A DNA stretch of 64,000 bases from Pseudoneurospora amorphoporcata (Eukaryota > Ascomycota > Sordariomycetes > Sordariales > Sordariaceae), in assembly GCA_033297205.1 (NCBI GenBank), contig MU859099.1, positions 1-64,000 on the forward strand, written 5' to 3'. Made by a program: the position numbers and the translations under genes. The notes below the pieces were generated by a model that saw nothing but the letters and a program-made list of their open reading frames with translations, did no database searches and was not told the DNA's origin. Positions 9,224 to 21,779 of this stretch are shown here, one piece after another (the stretch's first letter is position 1; the number at the start of each line of letters is the position of its first letter).

Positions 9224-10068
9224 GATGTATCCTTAGGCAGTAAACAGTAGCCAACTGTGAGGAAAGAGTGGTGAAGAGATGCCTCGCCGGGTTGAAGAGT
9301 TATCTGGCGAAGGCGAGCCGGACATTGAAATCACCTCCATGCCAACCCCCACTCGAGAGCTGACCATCATGATCACACGCCCATCATGCACTGAGGCCTA
9401 CCGTGCATCCGACTAGCAAACGGGCAAGGCCAGTAAGCGTTTGTTTCGTGGTGGTCGGATTCACGGCAGCCTGGCCGGCCAGACATTGAAGCGGCAGCTA
9501 TCCCGTCCGCCAATCCGACAGCATTTGTGGCTTCAACATGGCCTCGACACTTGACAACCACCACTGGCCAGTCTGTATGTATGTCGACTGATCGGGATAA
9601 GGAAGAACACAGACATGTCCGGGTTCACGCAAGAGATGTTGCATCGATCCAGTTGTCGTCCTTCAGAGACTCGGTCGGAGGAGATGCCGGCGGGGAAAGC
9701 TCAGTCCGACCGAACAGCGATGGAGACAGTCGGGAGAATGTAATCCATTCGAAGGCGGATGTTGTCATGGCCATGTCGTTCACGCGCGCGCCGAGCAACG
9801 GATTGTTCAGTTGTTGGTGAAAAGAGGATGAAAGAGAGGAAAGGGTTCTTGTCATGGTCTTGGCGCCCAAACAGCGAGATGGAGGGAAAAGGTGGAGAAG
9901 CGCTCCACTGCAGACGGGAACGCATGGGACCCCCCGCAATCGGAGCAACGGCGTCATTGTCAAATGCAATTAATTGCCAATTGAATTATTCCCAAGTTTT
10001 GCAGTCCACATTTCAGCCCATCTTCCAGTCTCTCTTCACTAGTTTGTCCCTCTTGTCTGTCTTCCAAA
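9224..10068. other. Spacer and promoter of the citrate carrier
   Basis: No supported gene. The last 120 bases are pyrimidine-rich with CTCTTCACT/GTCTTCC runs, as expected of a transcript leader, ending CCAAAATG at the citrate carrier start. Confidence 0.5.
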
Positions 10069-11291
10069 ATGTCCTCTGCCGCCACAAAGGATGATAACGC
10101 CCACCCGGCCCTCAAGGGCCCCAGTGCCCTTCGTTCCATTCTCGCTGGTTCAACCGCCGGCGCCGTCGAGATTGGTGAGTAGTCTTGCCCTGCTACATCC
10201 GAGTCATAGCGCTAACAAGAAACAAACAGCCATCACATATCCTGCCGAGTGTACGTAACCGCCGACCCGACCACCAGTCCCATCGCGACAGACATACAGA
10301 TCCTAACTCTTCGCGACAGTCGCAAAGACTCGCACCCAGCTTAACCGCAGGTTAGCCGAGGGCCAGAAGCTCCCATGGCCGCCCTTTGGCAAGCAATGGT
10401 ATGCCGGCTGCACGACTCTGATTATCGGCAACTCGGCCAAGGCGGGCATTCGTACGGTTTCCCAGACATATCCAGCGAACGAAAAGAACAACCGCTAAAC
10501 AAGACATGGGACAGGATTCGTCGCCTTTGACCAGTACAAGAAGCTCCTCGCCGGCCCCGACGGCAAAATGTCCGGGCCGATGACCGTCCTCGCCGGTTTT
10601 GGCGCCGGTGTGACTGAGTCACTGCTGGCGGTGACGCCAACCGAGAGTATCAAGACCACGCTGTAAGTCGAGTCACCGTCAGAACTCCGGCTGTAGCTCC
10701 TTCTGGCCGGGATACCCATGATCCAAGCGCCACATCCAATTTCTCTGCGCTCGTGGCCCATGGCTGACCGAACGAAAAACCGCCAACAGCATCGATGACC
10801 GCAAGTCTGCCAAGCCTCGTCTTCGCGGCTTCCTTCACGCCGTTCCCATCATCGCCCGCGAGCGCGGCATCCGCGGTTTCTTCCAAGGTTTCGTGCCCAC
10901 CACCGCACGACAAGCCGCCAACAGCGCGGTCCGTTTCAGCTCCTACACCGCTCTCAAGCAGCTCGCAGAGAGCTACACTGCGCCCGGGGAGAAGCTCGGT
11001 GCTGTCGGAACGTTCGCCATGGGCGGTATCGCGGGTCTGATTACCGTTTACGTCACCCAGCCGCTGGACACCATCAAGACGAGAATGCAGAGTATCGAGG
11101 CCAGGAAGCTTTACGGCAACTCGTTCAGGTGCGCGAGCATCATCTTCAAACAGGAGGGCATTTTCACTTTCTGGAGCGGTGCGCTACCAAGGTTGGCGAG
11201 ACTGATTATGAGCGGCGGTATTGTGTTTACCATGTACGAGAAGAGCATGGAACTGTTCGACAGACTCGATCCGGAGAGGAAGTACATCTAG
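10069..11291 (+). CDS. Mitochondrial citrate (tricarboxylate) transport protein, Ctp1-like
   Basis: Mitochondrial carrier family, predicted to exchange citrate for malate or another tricarboxylate across the inner membrane. Five exons: 10069-10174, 10230-10250, 10320-10451, 10515-10662 and 10790-11291, giving 302 aa, the usual length (about 300). All three carrier signatures are present: YPAEFAKTRTQ, TPTESIKTTL and QPLDTIKTRMQ. GNSAKAGIRFVAFDQY and QGFVPTTARQAANSAVRF are characteristic of the citrate subgroup. The second exon is only 21 nt. The gene looks intact and typical; only the fine substrate preference is uncertain. Confidence 0.93.
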
Positions 11292-11738
11292 AGGAGTTTC
11301 ACGAGCAAGGGCGTTGAGGCGTCTTTTCACGCGCATCGGATGAAGACAATGGGACAACTACAAGAGACGGACAGGAAGAGACAAGATGGATAGACGAATC
11401 CCACGAGACCAGCGAGAATAGGACGAACGCCCTAATGGCACATCACAAGTAGACAAAAGTTTGTATATACGATTTTGGCACAGGTATATACTTCAAACAC
11501 GTACAGACAAATGTTTGAAACCATTTTGTTTCCATTTCGGTAAATGCCATTCCGACCTGTCACAACGGCGGGTCTTTCTTGCTCAAACCAGCCCATCCAT
11601 CATATGTACCAGGCCATTTTTGGTTATCCCCAGACTCCAGACGCCTCCCCATGAACCTAACCACACATGCAATTCGGTATTTGTACAGAAGATAATCCTA
11701 CACTCCCTTCTTCTCTTGTTCTCTTCTCTGCCTCTGGC
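11292..11738. other. Convergent 3' region of the citrate carrier and CBP6-like gene
   Basis: Two genes converge here. The stretch has no supported frame and presumably holds both 3' UTRs. Confidence 0.5.
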
Positions 11739-12347
11739 TTACGTTTGAAAGCGAATGATACCTCCCAGCCTCTTGGCGATCCTGCCGAAGAAGGTCCTGT
11801 TGGGCGCCTCCTCGAGCTCCTTGACGAGATCGGTATAGTACTTGGGGTTGCTCTTAGGCTTGAGGAGCTCGCCGGTGATGCGGTACTGTTTTTTTTTTGT
11901 TTTTTTTTTTTTCCCACTCGTCAGCACAAATCCCCTACCCACACCTAACCAACCATTTTCTTCCATCTTTCCCATCTTTCTTCTCTACTCCCACCAGCAG
12001 AACCATCGTGGACAGCACCAAACATACCTTGTTCTTGTACCTATTCTCCAACAGACTCATCAGCGCATTGGCCTGCTTGATCTCCGCTTCCTCCTTGGCC
12101 TTCCCAGTCAACTTGTTGAAAGCAGAGTTGTTGGGCAACAGGCTGCCGTTGTTCTTTTGCAGGCGCTTGGAGAGGACGTCTTGGAGCTGGCAATCAGGCC
12201 GGAGGGCGTCGCGGGGCCATTCGCCGAGGGCGCGTTGGTATTGCCTTGCGGCGAGCTGTCGTCGTGTCGCAACCTTGTTAGTGACGCACAGGCGGAGGAG
12301 GAATTGGGTATCTAGGGGGTACTTACGTGACGAAGAGCTCCGGACAT
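11739..12347 (-). CDS. Complex III assembly factor, CBP6/UQCC2-like
   Basis: Small mitochondrial protein expected to bind newly made cytochrome b with a CBP3-like partner during assembly of the bc1 complex. Three exons: 12347-12327 (21 nt, MSGALRH), 12255-12028 and 11885-11739, total 131 aa. The introns have GTAAGT/GTATGT donors, and the first has a CACTAAC branch. The family pattern is visible as RQYQRALGEWPRDALRPDCQ near the N-terminus, a central LLENRYKNKYRITGELLKP and a basic C-terminus GRIAKRLGGIIRF. The second intron contains long T tracts (A on the coding strand) just before its acceptor. The assignment rests on the WPxDxLRPDC motif and length. Confidence 0.8.
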
Positions 12348-13440
12348 GGTTGTTGTGGTTGATGGCGGCGACACAGATGGGATTGCAGACAACAAACAAA
12401 CCTTCAATCGCAAAGTCGCAATGCACGGCAAGTCAACGGCGCGGCGGCGGCCCCTCTGGAAATTCTGGGCTTGGCAATTCTACCTAGCAATCAGAAGCGA
12501 CGGGATGCGAAGCGTCGGGTCGATCTGACGTTTAGAGCTTGAGCCACAGATTGATATTTGCTAAGCCACGTTTCCGATGGGTCATTACCTAGCCACAATG
12601 GTTCACGAACCGTCTCCGCTCGTCTCAGCTCGTCCATGCAATTCCACATTTCCCACTGGGCGCCCCAGATCCAATGGCGCAGTCGCTTGGGGATTCGCTT
12701 CAGCACATCATTTCTGGGCATGGCTTTTGTGGCTTCTTGGCGGTGGTTCCGCTTGGTCAGCTGGCATCTTTGAGTGAGCAACAGCGCCTTCTCCCTCTTC
12801 AACAATCAGGTTGAGGCCGACGAGGTCCAACGTCTCGTGCGTCGCAACCCGACCATTTGCATAGTCGCATTTGAGTCCTTGACACCATTCTCACCCTATT
12901 GCCTCGCTTGTCTTGACAGTTTCATTACGACTCCTTTTCCTGTCCCTCCTTAGTCGACTCGACGACCCCCTTCTCTTCTCTTCCTTGACGACAGCGACTT
13001 GACTCTACCTACTAAATCCCATCTCCTATTCCATTGTTCTCCTTGTTCGATCCGACTTCCGCTCTCTCTCTTTTCCACTTGTTCCACTTTCTCCTTGCTA
13101 GACTCCATAGTCGCATCGCTTCCTCCTTTTCCACTCCTGAATCCCGAAACGACGCGCGACAGACTCCCTGCAAAGCCCACCCGAACTAGTGCGGTGCCCT
13201 GCATACACAGTGGCGACGTCAGCAGGAGAACCTTGACAGCATTCGGCATCTGCTGGACATTTCTCCATCATCCATCACAACAACCAAGACGCATTTCTTA
13301 TCTTCGCGCATTATCCACGAGAGGGGTTCCTGGATCCTGAAACACCACATCCGACATCAACAGTTCTCAACCATCAACACGCAGCGTGCGCGCGACACAG
13401 ACAGACACCAGTCGATTCATCCTCAGACATATCCGTCACC
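12348..13440. other. Divergent spacer between CBP6-like and Bsd2-like genes
   Basis: Shared upstream region of two divergent genes. The Bsd2 side (12900-13440) is strongly pyrimidine-rich and C-rich, as in a long Neurospora-type 5' leader. No gene of its own is supported. Confidence 0.5.
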
Positions 13441-14636
13441 ATGTCGGCCCGTTACGAAAGGGTACGTTGTCGCCCATCATCACCATCGGATCTCAACTCC
13501 CGCCATTCTAACAATACCCATCAGGTCAACGCCCAGGCCGACGACGATGACGACCATCACCATGACACGCCAACACCCACCAACCCTATGTCGAGACCAC
13601 CGATCCCCAACTCGCCACCACCATCCTTCCACTCCCGCGCTTCCTCCATCCACAACAGCCAACGGCCCGTGAATCCTGACCTCGCCGATGCCTTTGGCGC
13701 CGACCAAGATGACGACGACAGCGACGATGACGCCGATGACAGACAGCGCTTGATGCGACGGAACTCTTCGCCGACGGAGGCGTCCGGGGCAGCAGGATCG
13801 ACTGACACGACATTGGGAGCAAGTTCAAGGCCAGGGCCAGAGAGGCAGACGACACAATTACCAACTACACCATACACGTCGACGGCGGGAGGATCAACGA
13901 CGCGACCGTCAGGAAGAGTTTACGGTGGTGGTATCCAGAACGAGGGTGTCTTTTCGAACTTGGCTGCCAAGCCGGAACGAAATAATGGCGCTGAGAAGGA
14001 AGAGTTGCCTCCTGTACGTGTTCCCCCTACACGTCAAGTGCTGAGACACAAAATACTAACACATGACAGTCCTACGAACAAGCAGCCGCAGATGCCGCCC
14101 CTCCCTACTGGGAAACCACCATCCTCGCCCCTGGCCTCGGCGGCCCCGACGACGTTTACATCGAAGGCATGCCCGTCGGCTCCATCGTCTCCTTCATCTG
14201 GAACGGCATGATCTCCATGTCCTTCCAGCTCGTCGGCTTCCTGCTCACCTACCTTTTGCATTCCACCCATGCCGCCAAAAACGGGTCCCGCGCCGGCCTG
14301 GGAATCACGTTGATCCAGTTCGGCTTCATGATGAAAGGCACGCAAGATTCCGGTGCCGATGAGGGGTCGGGTTACGCGGCCCCGCCAGATCCGAACTCGC
14401 ATGACTTTGACCCGGGCCAGGTGGACGATAACAGAGGAGGCGACAGCTGGGGATCGGTGGATTCGAGCGATTGGGTGGCGTATATCCTCATGTTGGTCGG
14501 CTGGTTTATCTTGATTAAGAGCGTCAGTGATTATTTGAAGGTCAGGAGGCATGAGATGTTGGTGTTGCAGAGCCCGGATAGAGGGTTGGGAGTTCCGATT
14601 ATTGCTACGGGAGAGGCGCCGGAGAGGGTGGTATAG
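13441..14636 (+). CDS. Bsd2/NDFIP-like ubiquitin-ligase adaptor
   Basis: Membrane adaptor expected to recruit a Rsp5/Nedd4-type ubiquitin ligase to Golgi/endosomal cargo such as metal transporters. Exons 13441-13461 (21 nt), 13525-14013 and 14070-14636 encode 358 aa. Residues 1-165 are disordered and Asp/Ser/Pro-rich. The PY motifs are LPPSYE (about 169-173, created across the second splice junction) and APPYWE (about 180-185). Three hydrophobic segments follow: VSFIWNGMISMSFQLVGFLL, AGLGITLIQFGFMM and WVAYILMLVGWFILI, with a basic cytosolic tail. Layout and motifs match the Bsd2 family. Splicing at the PPSY motif means a retained intron would destroy it. Confidence 0.88.
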
Positions 14637-16155
14637 CCGTCCCTAGGAAGGTGGCGGGATAGATGGGTGGAGGGGCAGTGATGGGATAGGATGAAATGGG
14701 TGGGTGGATGTTACGGGCATACAGACATACCGACGGAAACAAAAGGAAGGGGTTTTGTTACTACAGGAACGCACAACGCGATATGCATGCGTACATATGA
14801 AAAACGGCTATCCTATTCTACTACTCTTCCCTATCTTGGTTTCCTCATGTCAAGAATCATTTTAATGGTGTGGTATCATGTTTTCTTTGTTTCGCTGCTT
14901 AGCTATTGCATTGACCCTGTTCCTAGGCACTGGTAGGTACACTTCTTTTGAGTTAGACCACGATCTGTTAGGTGGAGAGTCGAAGAAGTTATTGTTCCAA
15001 CATTGTCCACACAAACTGGTATCAGTCCGAGGGTCCCCGCCTGACAAGTAAGTAGGTAGTGAACTTGATAACACCGATATCATATCGACGAACGGGTTGA
15101 CATTGGATACCTCTGGGTTGGCAGGACATTTCGTTCAAGAGGTTGGCCTTCCCCGCACGCTTTGCCCCTCTCCTTCCCTCGCAAGCCTCGCTTCGATGTA
15201 CGGTCATGTATGTCATGTGCTGGTGATCCATGCAGGAGGGCGTGCTTGACAGGGGGCATGTGTGGATCTCTGTTAATGGGATCTTACATCAGAATGTATA
15301 AAGGATAAACGTCAATGCTTCATCATAAGAAGGTAGGTGATACTGGAAGGACGGACACCGACTGTCAACTCGTCTCTCTCTCTCTCGTGTTCATCTTGCA
15401 GTTACCTTATTGATAGTTTCTCTTCCTTCCATTGCTTTATTTTCCTCTATGAGATATCTTTGCGTGGTTATCTTCATAACTCTCCTCGACTGAGATACTT
15501 CTTTTTTCCCCCCTCAACAAACCGTGTCCTACTACCTACGAGCAGCCTACCTACCTAATAACCTACGTATTCTCAATCCGCCGCCCACTACGCCATTCAT
15601 CTAACAACCCCCCCCCCTTTTTCAAACACCGGCATCAACACCCAACACCAACACCTTTTGAATAAGGTACCGGCGCGAATGCCCTTCCGGTTGCCGCCTA
15701 CCTCTCCTGGACTTCAAGTTGTTCTCCCAGCGCCAACGACGACGACGACGACGACAACGACGACGAAACCGTCAAGTCTCCTCTTCTTCTTCTTCTCCTT
15801 CATCACCACCGGCACTGCTGCAGCACAGCCGCCCCCGGCACAGCAGCATCTCACCAGGGGCAGTTACAACAACACCTGTCCCATCAGCAGCACTAACAAC
15901 AACAACAGTCTCACCTCACCATTATCAACAACGTTCTTCTTCTCCTCCGCTTCTAGTCCGCTGCTAACCAACAACGCCTCGTCGGACTGTTATTATTTCT
16001 CACAAAGCAGAAGCTACGACACCTCAACCAGCCACTGTGGTCGTCCCTCAACCAGCAACAGCTTCAGCACCAGCTTCAGCAGAAGAACCTTCGCCACCTG
16101 CCCCCCCCAAAACTTCTGGTCGTCATCTTGGAACATCTTGGAACCAGATCTCAAC
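14637..16155. other. Long upstream region of the isoaspartate methyltransferase
   Basis: No independent gene is supported. From 15340 on it is pyrimidine- and CAA/ACG-repeat-rich like a long transcript leader. From ATG 15679 a frame stays open and in phase into the methyltransferase start (see findings). Confidence 0.5.
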
Positions 16156-17528
16156 ATGGCCTGGTACTCATCTGGCGTGAGCAACTCGGAGCTGGTTGAG
16201 AACTTGTGGAGAAACAAGTTGATCAAGGATGAGAGGGTCAAGGAGGCCTTTTTGAAGGTTTGTGCAACAAATTGTCCTGTCCTTCTTGCCTGCCGTCCAT
16301 TTCTTCTCGTCGTTTTTCTTCATCTTGTTTCTTCGTTCTTCGTTCTTAGCCTACATGGTCCTTTCTATGTTGCATTTCCATGGGTGTCCAATCCTGCCTG
16401 AGTTTCTGTTGTCTGTCTGATTGACGTTCGCTTGAGTCTGTTGTTTGGCTTTGGCTTTGGCTTTATCTGTTCTGGTTCGCCTGGGTCCTACTCTTGTGTC
16501 CTGCGGGTTATACTTTAACTGCGAAGGCAGGCCGGGTTGTTGCCCTGTAGACTTGCCAGTTCAGTTTTCTTGTTCTTCCGACTTCTTGGGTCGTTTCTGC
16601 GGCGGCATATTCTGTTTTCTGTTCCCCGATCCCGATAATTCCTGTGTCTTTCAATGGCCCTTCTGGTCCCGGCCTGGATTCGCTTTCCCTGGATTAGTGT
16701 TTGTCTTTCTTTTATAGCGTCCAACACCCGTAATAGCCCACACTCACATCCTGTCATTCCAAACCGCCCCTTACCAAACAAATCACTAACAACCCATACC
16801 AACAGGTCGACAGAGCCCATTACGCACCCACCTCCCCTTACTCCGACTCCCCCCAACCAATCGGGCATTCCGCCACCATCTCCGCTCCACATATGCACGC
16901 CACAGCAGTCGAGCACCTCCTCCCCTCCATCCTTCCCTCTCCTTCCCGCCCGGCGCCCCGCGTTTTAGACATCGGTTCCGGGTCCGGCTACCTCACCCAC
17001 GTCTTCGCCGAGCTGGTCGGTTCCGAAGGCGGCACGGTCGTCGGTCTAGAGCACATCCCTGCTCTACGAGATCTAGGAGTGAGGAATATGGCCAAGTCGC
17101 AGAGGGGTCGAGACTTTTTGGAAAGTGGACGGGTGCGCTTCCGCGTGGGAGATGGACGAAAAGGCTGGAAGGAGGCTACTTCCGATTCTGCTTCGGCAGA
17201 CGGACAAGCCAGCACAGCCGCGCGCCGCCAATCGTCCGTCAACGAACGCAGCCCAATGGGGGAGGTAGAAGGACAAGGAGAAAGACAAGGGGAAGATAAA
17301 GATGAAGGGAAGTGGGATGCTATACATGTTGGCGCTTCGGCGAAGGAGATTCATAAAGAACTTGTGGATCAGTTGAGGAGCCCGGGGAGGATGTTTATCC
17401 CGGTTGATGATGGTGAGATGGGATTGGGGCAGCATGTGTGGGAGGTGATCAAGGGGGAAGATGGGAAGGTTAGTAAGAGGATGTTGTTTGGGGTTAGGTA
17501 TGTGCCGCTGGGTGATCCTCCCAAGTGA
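16156..17528 (+). CDS. Protein-L-isoaspartate O-methyltransferase
   Basis: AdoMet-dependent repair enzyme that methylates isoaspartyl residues in damaged proteins. Exon 1 is 16156-16257 (MAWYSSGVSNSELVENLW; GTTTGT donor) and exon 2 is 16806-17528, giving 274 aa. Motifs: APHMHATAVEHLLP (substrate/active-site loop, about 61-74), VLDIGSGSGYLT (AdoMet motif I, about 88-98), WDAIHVGASAKEI and LRSPGRMFIPV. An insert of about 45 polar residues (SDSASADGQASTAARRQSS and on) separates the domain halves and looks lineage-specific. The 548-nt intron is unusually long for this window. Confidence 0.92.
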
Positions 17529-19978
17529 GAGAAGGGGGGTGGGATGGGAGATGGCGGATCCTGCAGACGGTCGGGTGTTGATGAAGGTTGATTGGTGGTG
17601 GGTGTTGAATAGTGGAAACAGGATGAACGTGATGGGGTGTAGTGCACCTACGAGATTGAGTAGTAGCTTGCGTATAATGCATTGATGCTTGACCCTAGGA
17701 GGTATTGGTCGAGTGTTGAAACCGAATCTGTTGGACTGTTGAAGAGGAGTGGGTCGACATGGAGAGGTGCATCGGCTGTATCAACCAGGAACTTTGACGC
17801 AAGCAAGTTCCGTGTCCAACTTGTCTGCTGCTTCTTCCTTCTTGCCCATCAAGCCCTTTCTACTCTCGCATCACCTGCACTTCCTGGCCTTCCCCCTTTG
17901 AGAGTCTGAATAGGTAGGAACCGTCAATGCCGAAGTGAAAGAGCCTGTCTCGCCAATGAGTGCCTTACCATTCATCGCCACACTCGTCGAGGAACTGATG
18001 AACAGGCAACTGTCAAGTTTGTCTCTCCCCAAACAGAAGTCCAAAGAGGGAAGAACAGTGGAAAGGAGGAGGAGCTGCCTCAGTTAACCGGCTGGAATCC
18101 TAGTAAGTAACCCGGTGTTCAATGGTGGATGTGATGTGATGGTGAAATGGTAAGCAAATGGCCAGGCGGAAACATAAAGGCGAATAATATGATGGCAGAG
18201 CAGGGCAACAGGACACAGATCGCGGTACAGTTACCTAGTTTCTGGGTAGCAGGCTGAATGCAACCTGTCGATCTCACGGATTCTTCAGAGTGCTCAGCCC
18301 TTGTTGTTCCGAGTAGCTGGGACGTGGGAGTGTTGGTGATTGGTTCCAGTTCATGACGGTCTTCCGAGCTCTCGAGGCCGGCAGCGGTAGGGATGTAAAA
18401 GAGAAAGGGGGCAAGGAGATCGCAAATCGGGAGGTCGAAGGTAGCCGGTGCACTCGATGACACTCCTCATTCGAGTTTCGAACCTTGGAATAATCCCCAG
18501 CCTTTTTCTCTTGTGTTGTCGCCATGACTCGTGGCTATTGATTCCCAAGAATTCGGCGATTGGCGGTTCTTGCTGGAGGCAAACAAGCGCCTGCTCTCAT
18601 TGCTTGAAGTTGAATTTTGTGGATTTGAGACAAGTTCACTGTTGTCTGTCCCATCCCAGCCATCCTGTGCTCGTGTGGAATTGAGTTCAGGAAGCCCTGG
18701 GCTGTCCTGTCCCTCATGGAGCTCTGATCCGCTCATCTCACCACTTGCACACACCTTCCTAATCCGGCACCAAACCGAAGTGCCACGAAAAACAGCGTCG
18801 TTGGTTCCACTCCTCGTTTGTGTATTACTGTACCGAGGCTCGCAAGGAACCAATCAGCGGTGAATAGCCTCAATCCTTGGCCGGTGCTTGGCTGGACCGC
18901 CGAGGAAATGCCCAGGCAGCCAGGGCAGTGGGTGCAGCGCCTAGACGGTGGACGATGTGGGGTGCTTTAGCACTGGAGCTACGCTGGTTTAAGGGTTTTA
19001 CGGGGTGAGAGTGGTACGTACGTACGATATTGCGTGGGGATGTGGTTGTGGTGATTTGAAGAACCGTATCTGGGAGGACGGGAAGGTTGAGATGGGAAAT
19101 GCGCCAGAGGAGTCAATTGTTCTGGCTTCCATTCAGTGCTCTTGCCTTGGACAAAATGCTGTCAGCGTTGAAGGAGGAAGGTTCAACCTAGCTAGCCAAA
19201 TTTAATTCGTTAGAAAGCATCAAAAAGTACGAGCACGCCTTCCGAATGTGCTGTCTTGTGCACCTGCCGATTTTGAAGTTGTGGTTTTCCAATGTTCGTA
19301 AAGTAAGCGGGGTAGGAGCAGAGGACTTGTACTGGACACAAGACTACCTAGTGTAGTTGCCGCCGGATCACCAACTGGAACTTGAAGAGAGTTGTCGAGA
19401 AGGCCAGAACTCAGAACAACCTTAAGCGCGAGTCTCGACGATAAAGGAAACCCGTGGTATCCAGATGCAACCGATGAACCGCAGGAAGTAAGGTAGGTAG
19501 ACGGGTAGATGAAGTCAGCCTTTCCGTACCTCCCCGGTCGTATCCTCGACCGTGGCGCTGGGATTCGGTTCACGTCAAGTATCCATAAGGCTGTTTCCAC
19601 GTGCATCATCAGGTCCTGTTCTGGCGATGAAGTTAAGGTTGATGATGATGGTCAAGGTGGTGGTTGGTTGCATAGGTAAGAAGTGGTGCAGTCCGTGCTC
19701 AGTGTTTGGTGTGAAATGTTCCACTGTTCCACTGTTCCACACCGTACCCTAGCAGGTCACTTCCCCAGCTCGTGCAGTTCCACGTCGCACGTGTGCAAGT
19801 GAGGAGACCTCCCAGGAAACCTTATCGCCGACAACAAGCCCACGCGATCACGAGTCCGGCGGGGGAAGTGGAAACAGGAAGGTGATCACTGGGGAATGTT
19901 GGGCGGCGATGGGAAAGGGAATAACGGATAACGCGGCATGAATGAGGCCATTCAGCCCAAGTAACCACGGCCTGGACA
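17529..19978. other. Gene-poor interval after the methyltransferase
   Basis: No gene that I can support. A short minus-strand frame 18525-18274 starts MATTQEKKAGDYSKVRN and might be an exon, but it has no partner exons or family. The rest is broken frames. Confidence 0.4.
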
Positions 19979-20437
19979 TCAACACCTCAGCTGCACCGTC
20001 AGGATGGGCGACAGTGCGTAAATCATCCGCTCACCTGTTTGCAAGATCATTCTTCCCCGGATCTGCCTTAGTCCCAAACCCGACATCGCCTCTCGACCAT
20101 GACGACGGATTGATATCAGAACCATCGAACGGTTCTGGATGACTTGCACCATGACAGAGGTGGTGGCGGTTTGAATCGCGAATTGAAAAACAATTGGTAC
20201 AAGCATTATATCCTTCCGGCTGTCAAAGATGATGGTTGGTGACATGGCGTCAACCTCGGGTGGCAATACCCCGTAACTGTTCGCTTCATTTGGACCTGTC
20301 CAGTCCCCGACGGCATGCTCCCATTCCAAATGTGCGCCGATGATGCCAAGAGGGAACCAGTATTGCGTGATAAACCACACCTTCTCACTTGCGAATTTGA
20401 ACCTCGAACACCGACCGGCGCTGTTTCGGACCAACAT
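19979..20437 (-). CDS. Possible unassigned ORF, 152 aa
   Basis: An ATG-started open frame on the minus strand with a hydrophobic N-terminal part (KVWFITQYWFPLGIIGAHLE) and a second one (MLVPIVFQFAIQTATTSVMV). No family is recognised, no clear splice partners are seen, and codon use is not strongly biased. It may be a chance frame or a remnant. Confidence 0.2.
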   Translation of the reverse strand: MLVRNSAGRCSRFKFASEKVWFITQYWFPLGIIGAHLEWEHAVGDWTGPNEANSYGVLPPEVDAMSPTIIFDSRKDIMLVPIVFQFAIQTATTSVMVQVIQNRSMVLISIRRHGREAMSGLGLRQIRGRMILQTGERMIYALSPILTVQLRC

Positions 20438-21779
20438 GGCGACACCATACCTGAAATATCAACACAACCGCGGCATCAAGTTCGTCATGGTGTGCCACAC
20501 TTTTGCTCCCGGAGGCATTCTCGAACAACGAATATGACTTTACGGACGGGAAAACGAGGCAATTCGAACCACCACCATCAACCAATCTTCACAACAAAGA
20601 ACCAGCAACAAGCCCTCGATTGGAAACAGAACAGTCTCTTGAATCCGAGCTGAATAGGAGGTCACCAGCTGTTGGTTCATGGAAAGCGAGGAGGCAACAC
20701 GACCTCCCTCTTTGGAGATCTCGAGTTGAAGTCACCTTCCTTAACGGGTAACCCCACGATGTGGCCCCCCATGCTGTACATGGCGCCTTTAATCCCTGCT
20801 TCGAGCCCCTGGGCGTCCCATTCGAGGACGGCGCTGGCTATCTCATTGGATCAGTCCTGGGCACTGTGGAAAAAGGCAAAAAGAAGGTTAATCAGGTGGC
20901 CATGATTGGAAGACGACATCCAGATGTAACCACACCACAGCAGCAATTCCAAGGTTATGGCGATGCGATGCATTGATTAAACTTTGATAAGTTGTGTCAG
21001 TCGGGTGCTGGTTTGGCGACAGGAAGGAATGGAAGCCATTGTTGATTGCATGTCACTGCAGCATTTGTCCGCTGAAAATAGCGAGTGTCTTAAAAGTTTC
21101 GACAGCGAACACCAGCAGCTATTTCTGGGAATAGTGGCCAAGACATCTGAGGACGGCAAGGACAGACAAGACAGTGCAAAGAAGCCCAAGAGAAGCTTGT
21201 GTGCAAAAGGGAGCTGTTGCTAGGGATGCGCCAAGAGGGGGGCCAAGCGACGGCCAAGCAATGCTCCCTCCGAGGACCTGCCCAGAGCAGATGCCATGCC
21301 GGCACCAGTCTCGTCTTGCATTCGTCCGCCATGCTAGCGGCAGTACGTACCTCCCCGACGCCGTCTTCCCACCTGCCGAGTCGGTACAGAATCAGAAGAG
21401 GAATTGCAACCATCCAGATGCCATCACCAATCGATTGCCCAAAAACCATACCGCGAACGGCGAATTGGCCCAGTGGAAAGGTACACTACCAGTCGAGCTG
21501 CAACGGTGCGTCCACGACGGGGAGGTACCCATGTCCACCCCATGTTACCCAGACGGGAATCTACTCCAGACAAGGCAAGAGCAAGTGCGACCTCACCTTC
21601 TCCGAGTAAGTGGAAGTGGAAAGTAATAATAAGAGGGCTCAGCTGCCCTCCCTCCTTCCCTGGCGTTCTCTCCAGTTCCTCTGGATTCTTCCCGTATCGA
21701 GAGACTCGTTCGCTCCTCGCATCACCTTAGGATCCAGTCTCAAGGTCCACGAGGATCCTCATCCACCACCATCATCATC
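20438..21779. other. Upstream region of the peptide transporter
   Basis: No gene is supported. The last few hundred bases are pyrimidine-rich and lead to ATCATCATCATGG at the transporter start; they probably contain promoter and leader. Confidence 0.45.

Noticed and set aside
20560..20600. tRNA-like GGTTCGAATT on the minus strand
   Set aside because: No acceptor or D/anticodon stems can be folded around it.
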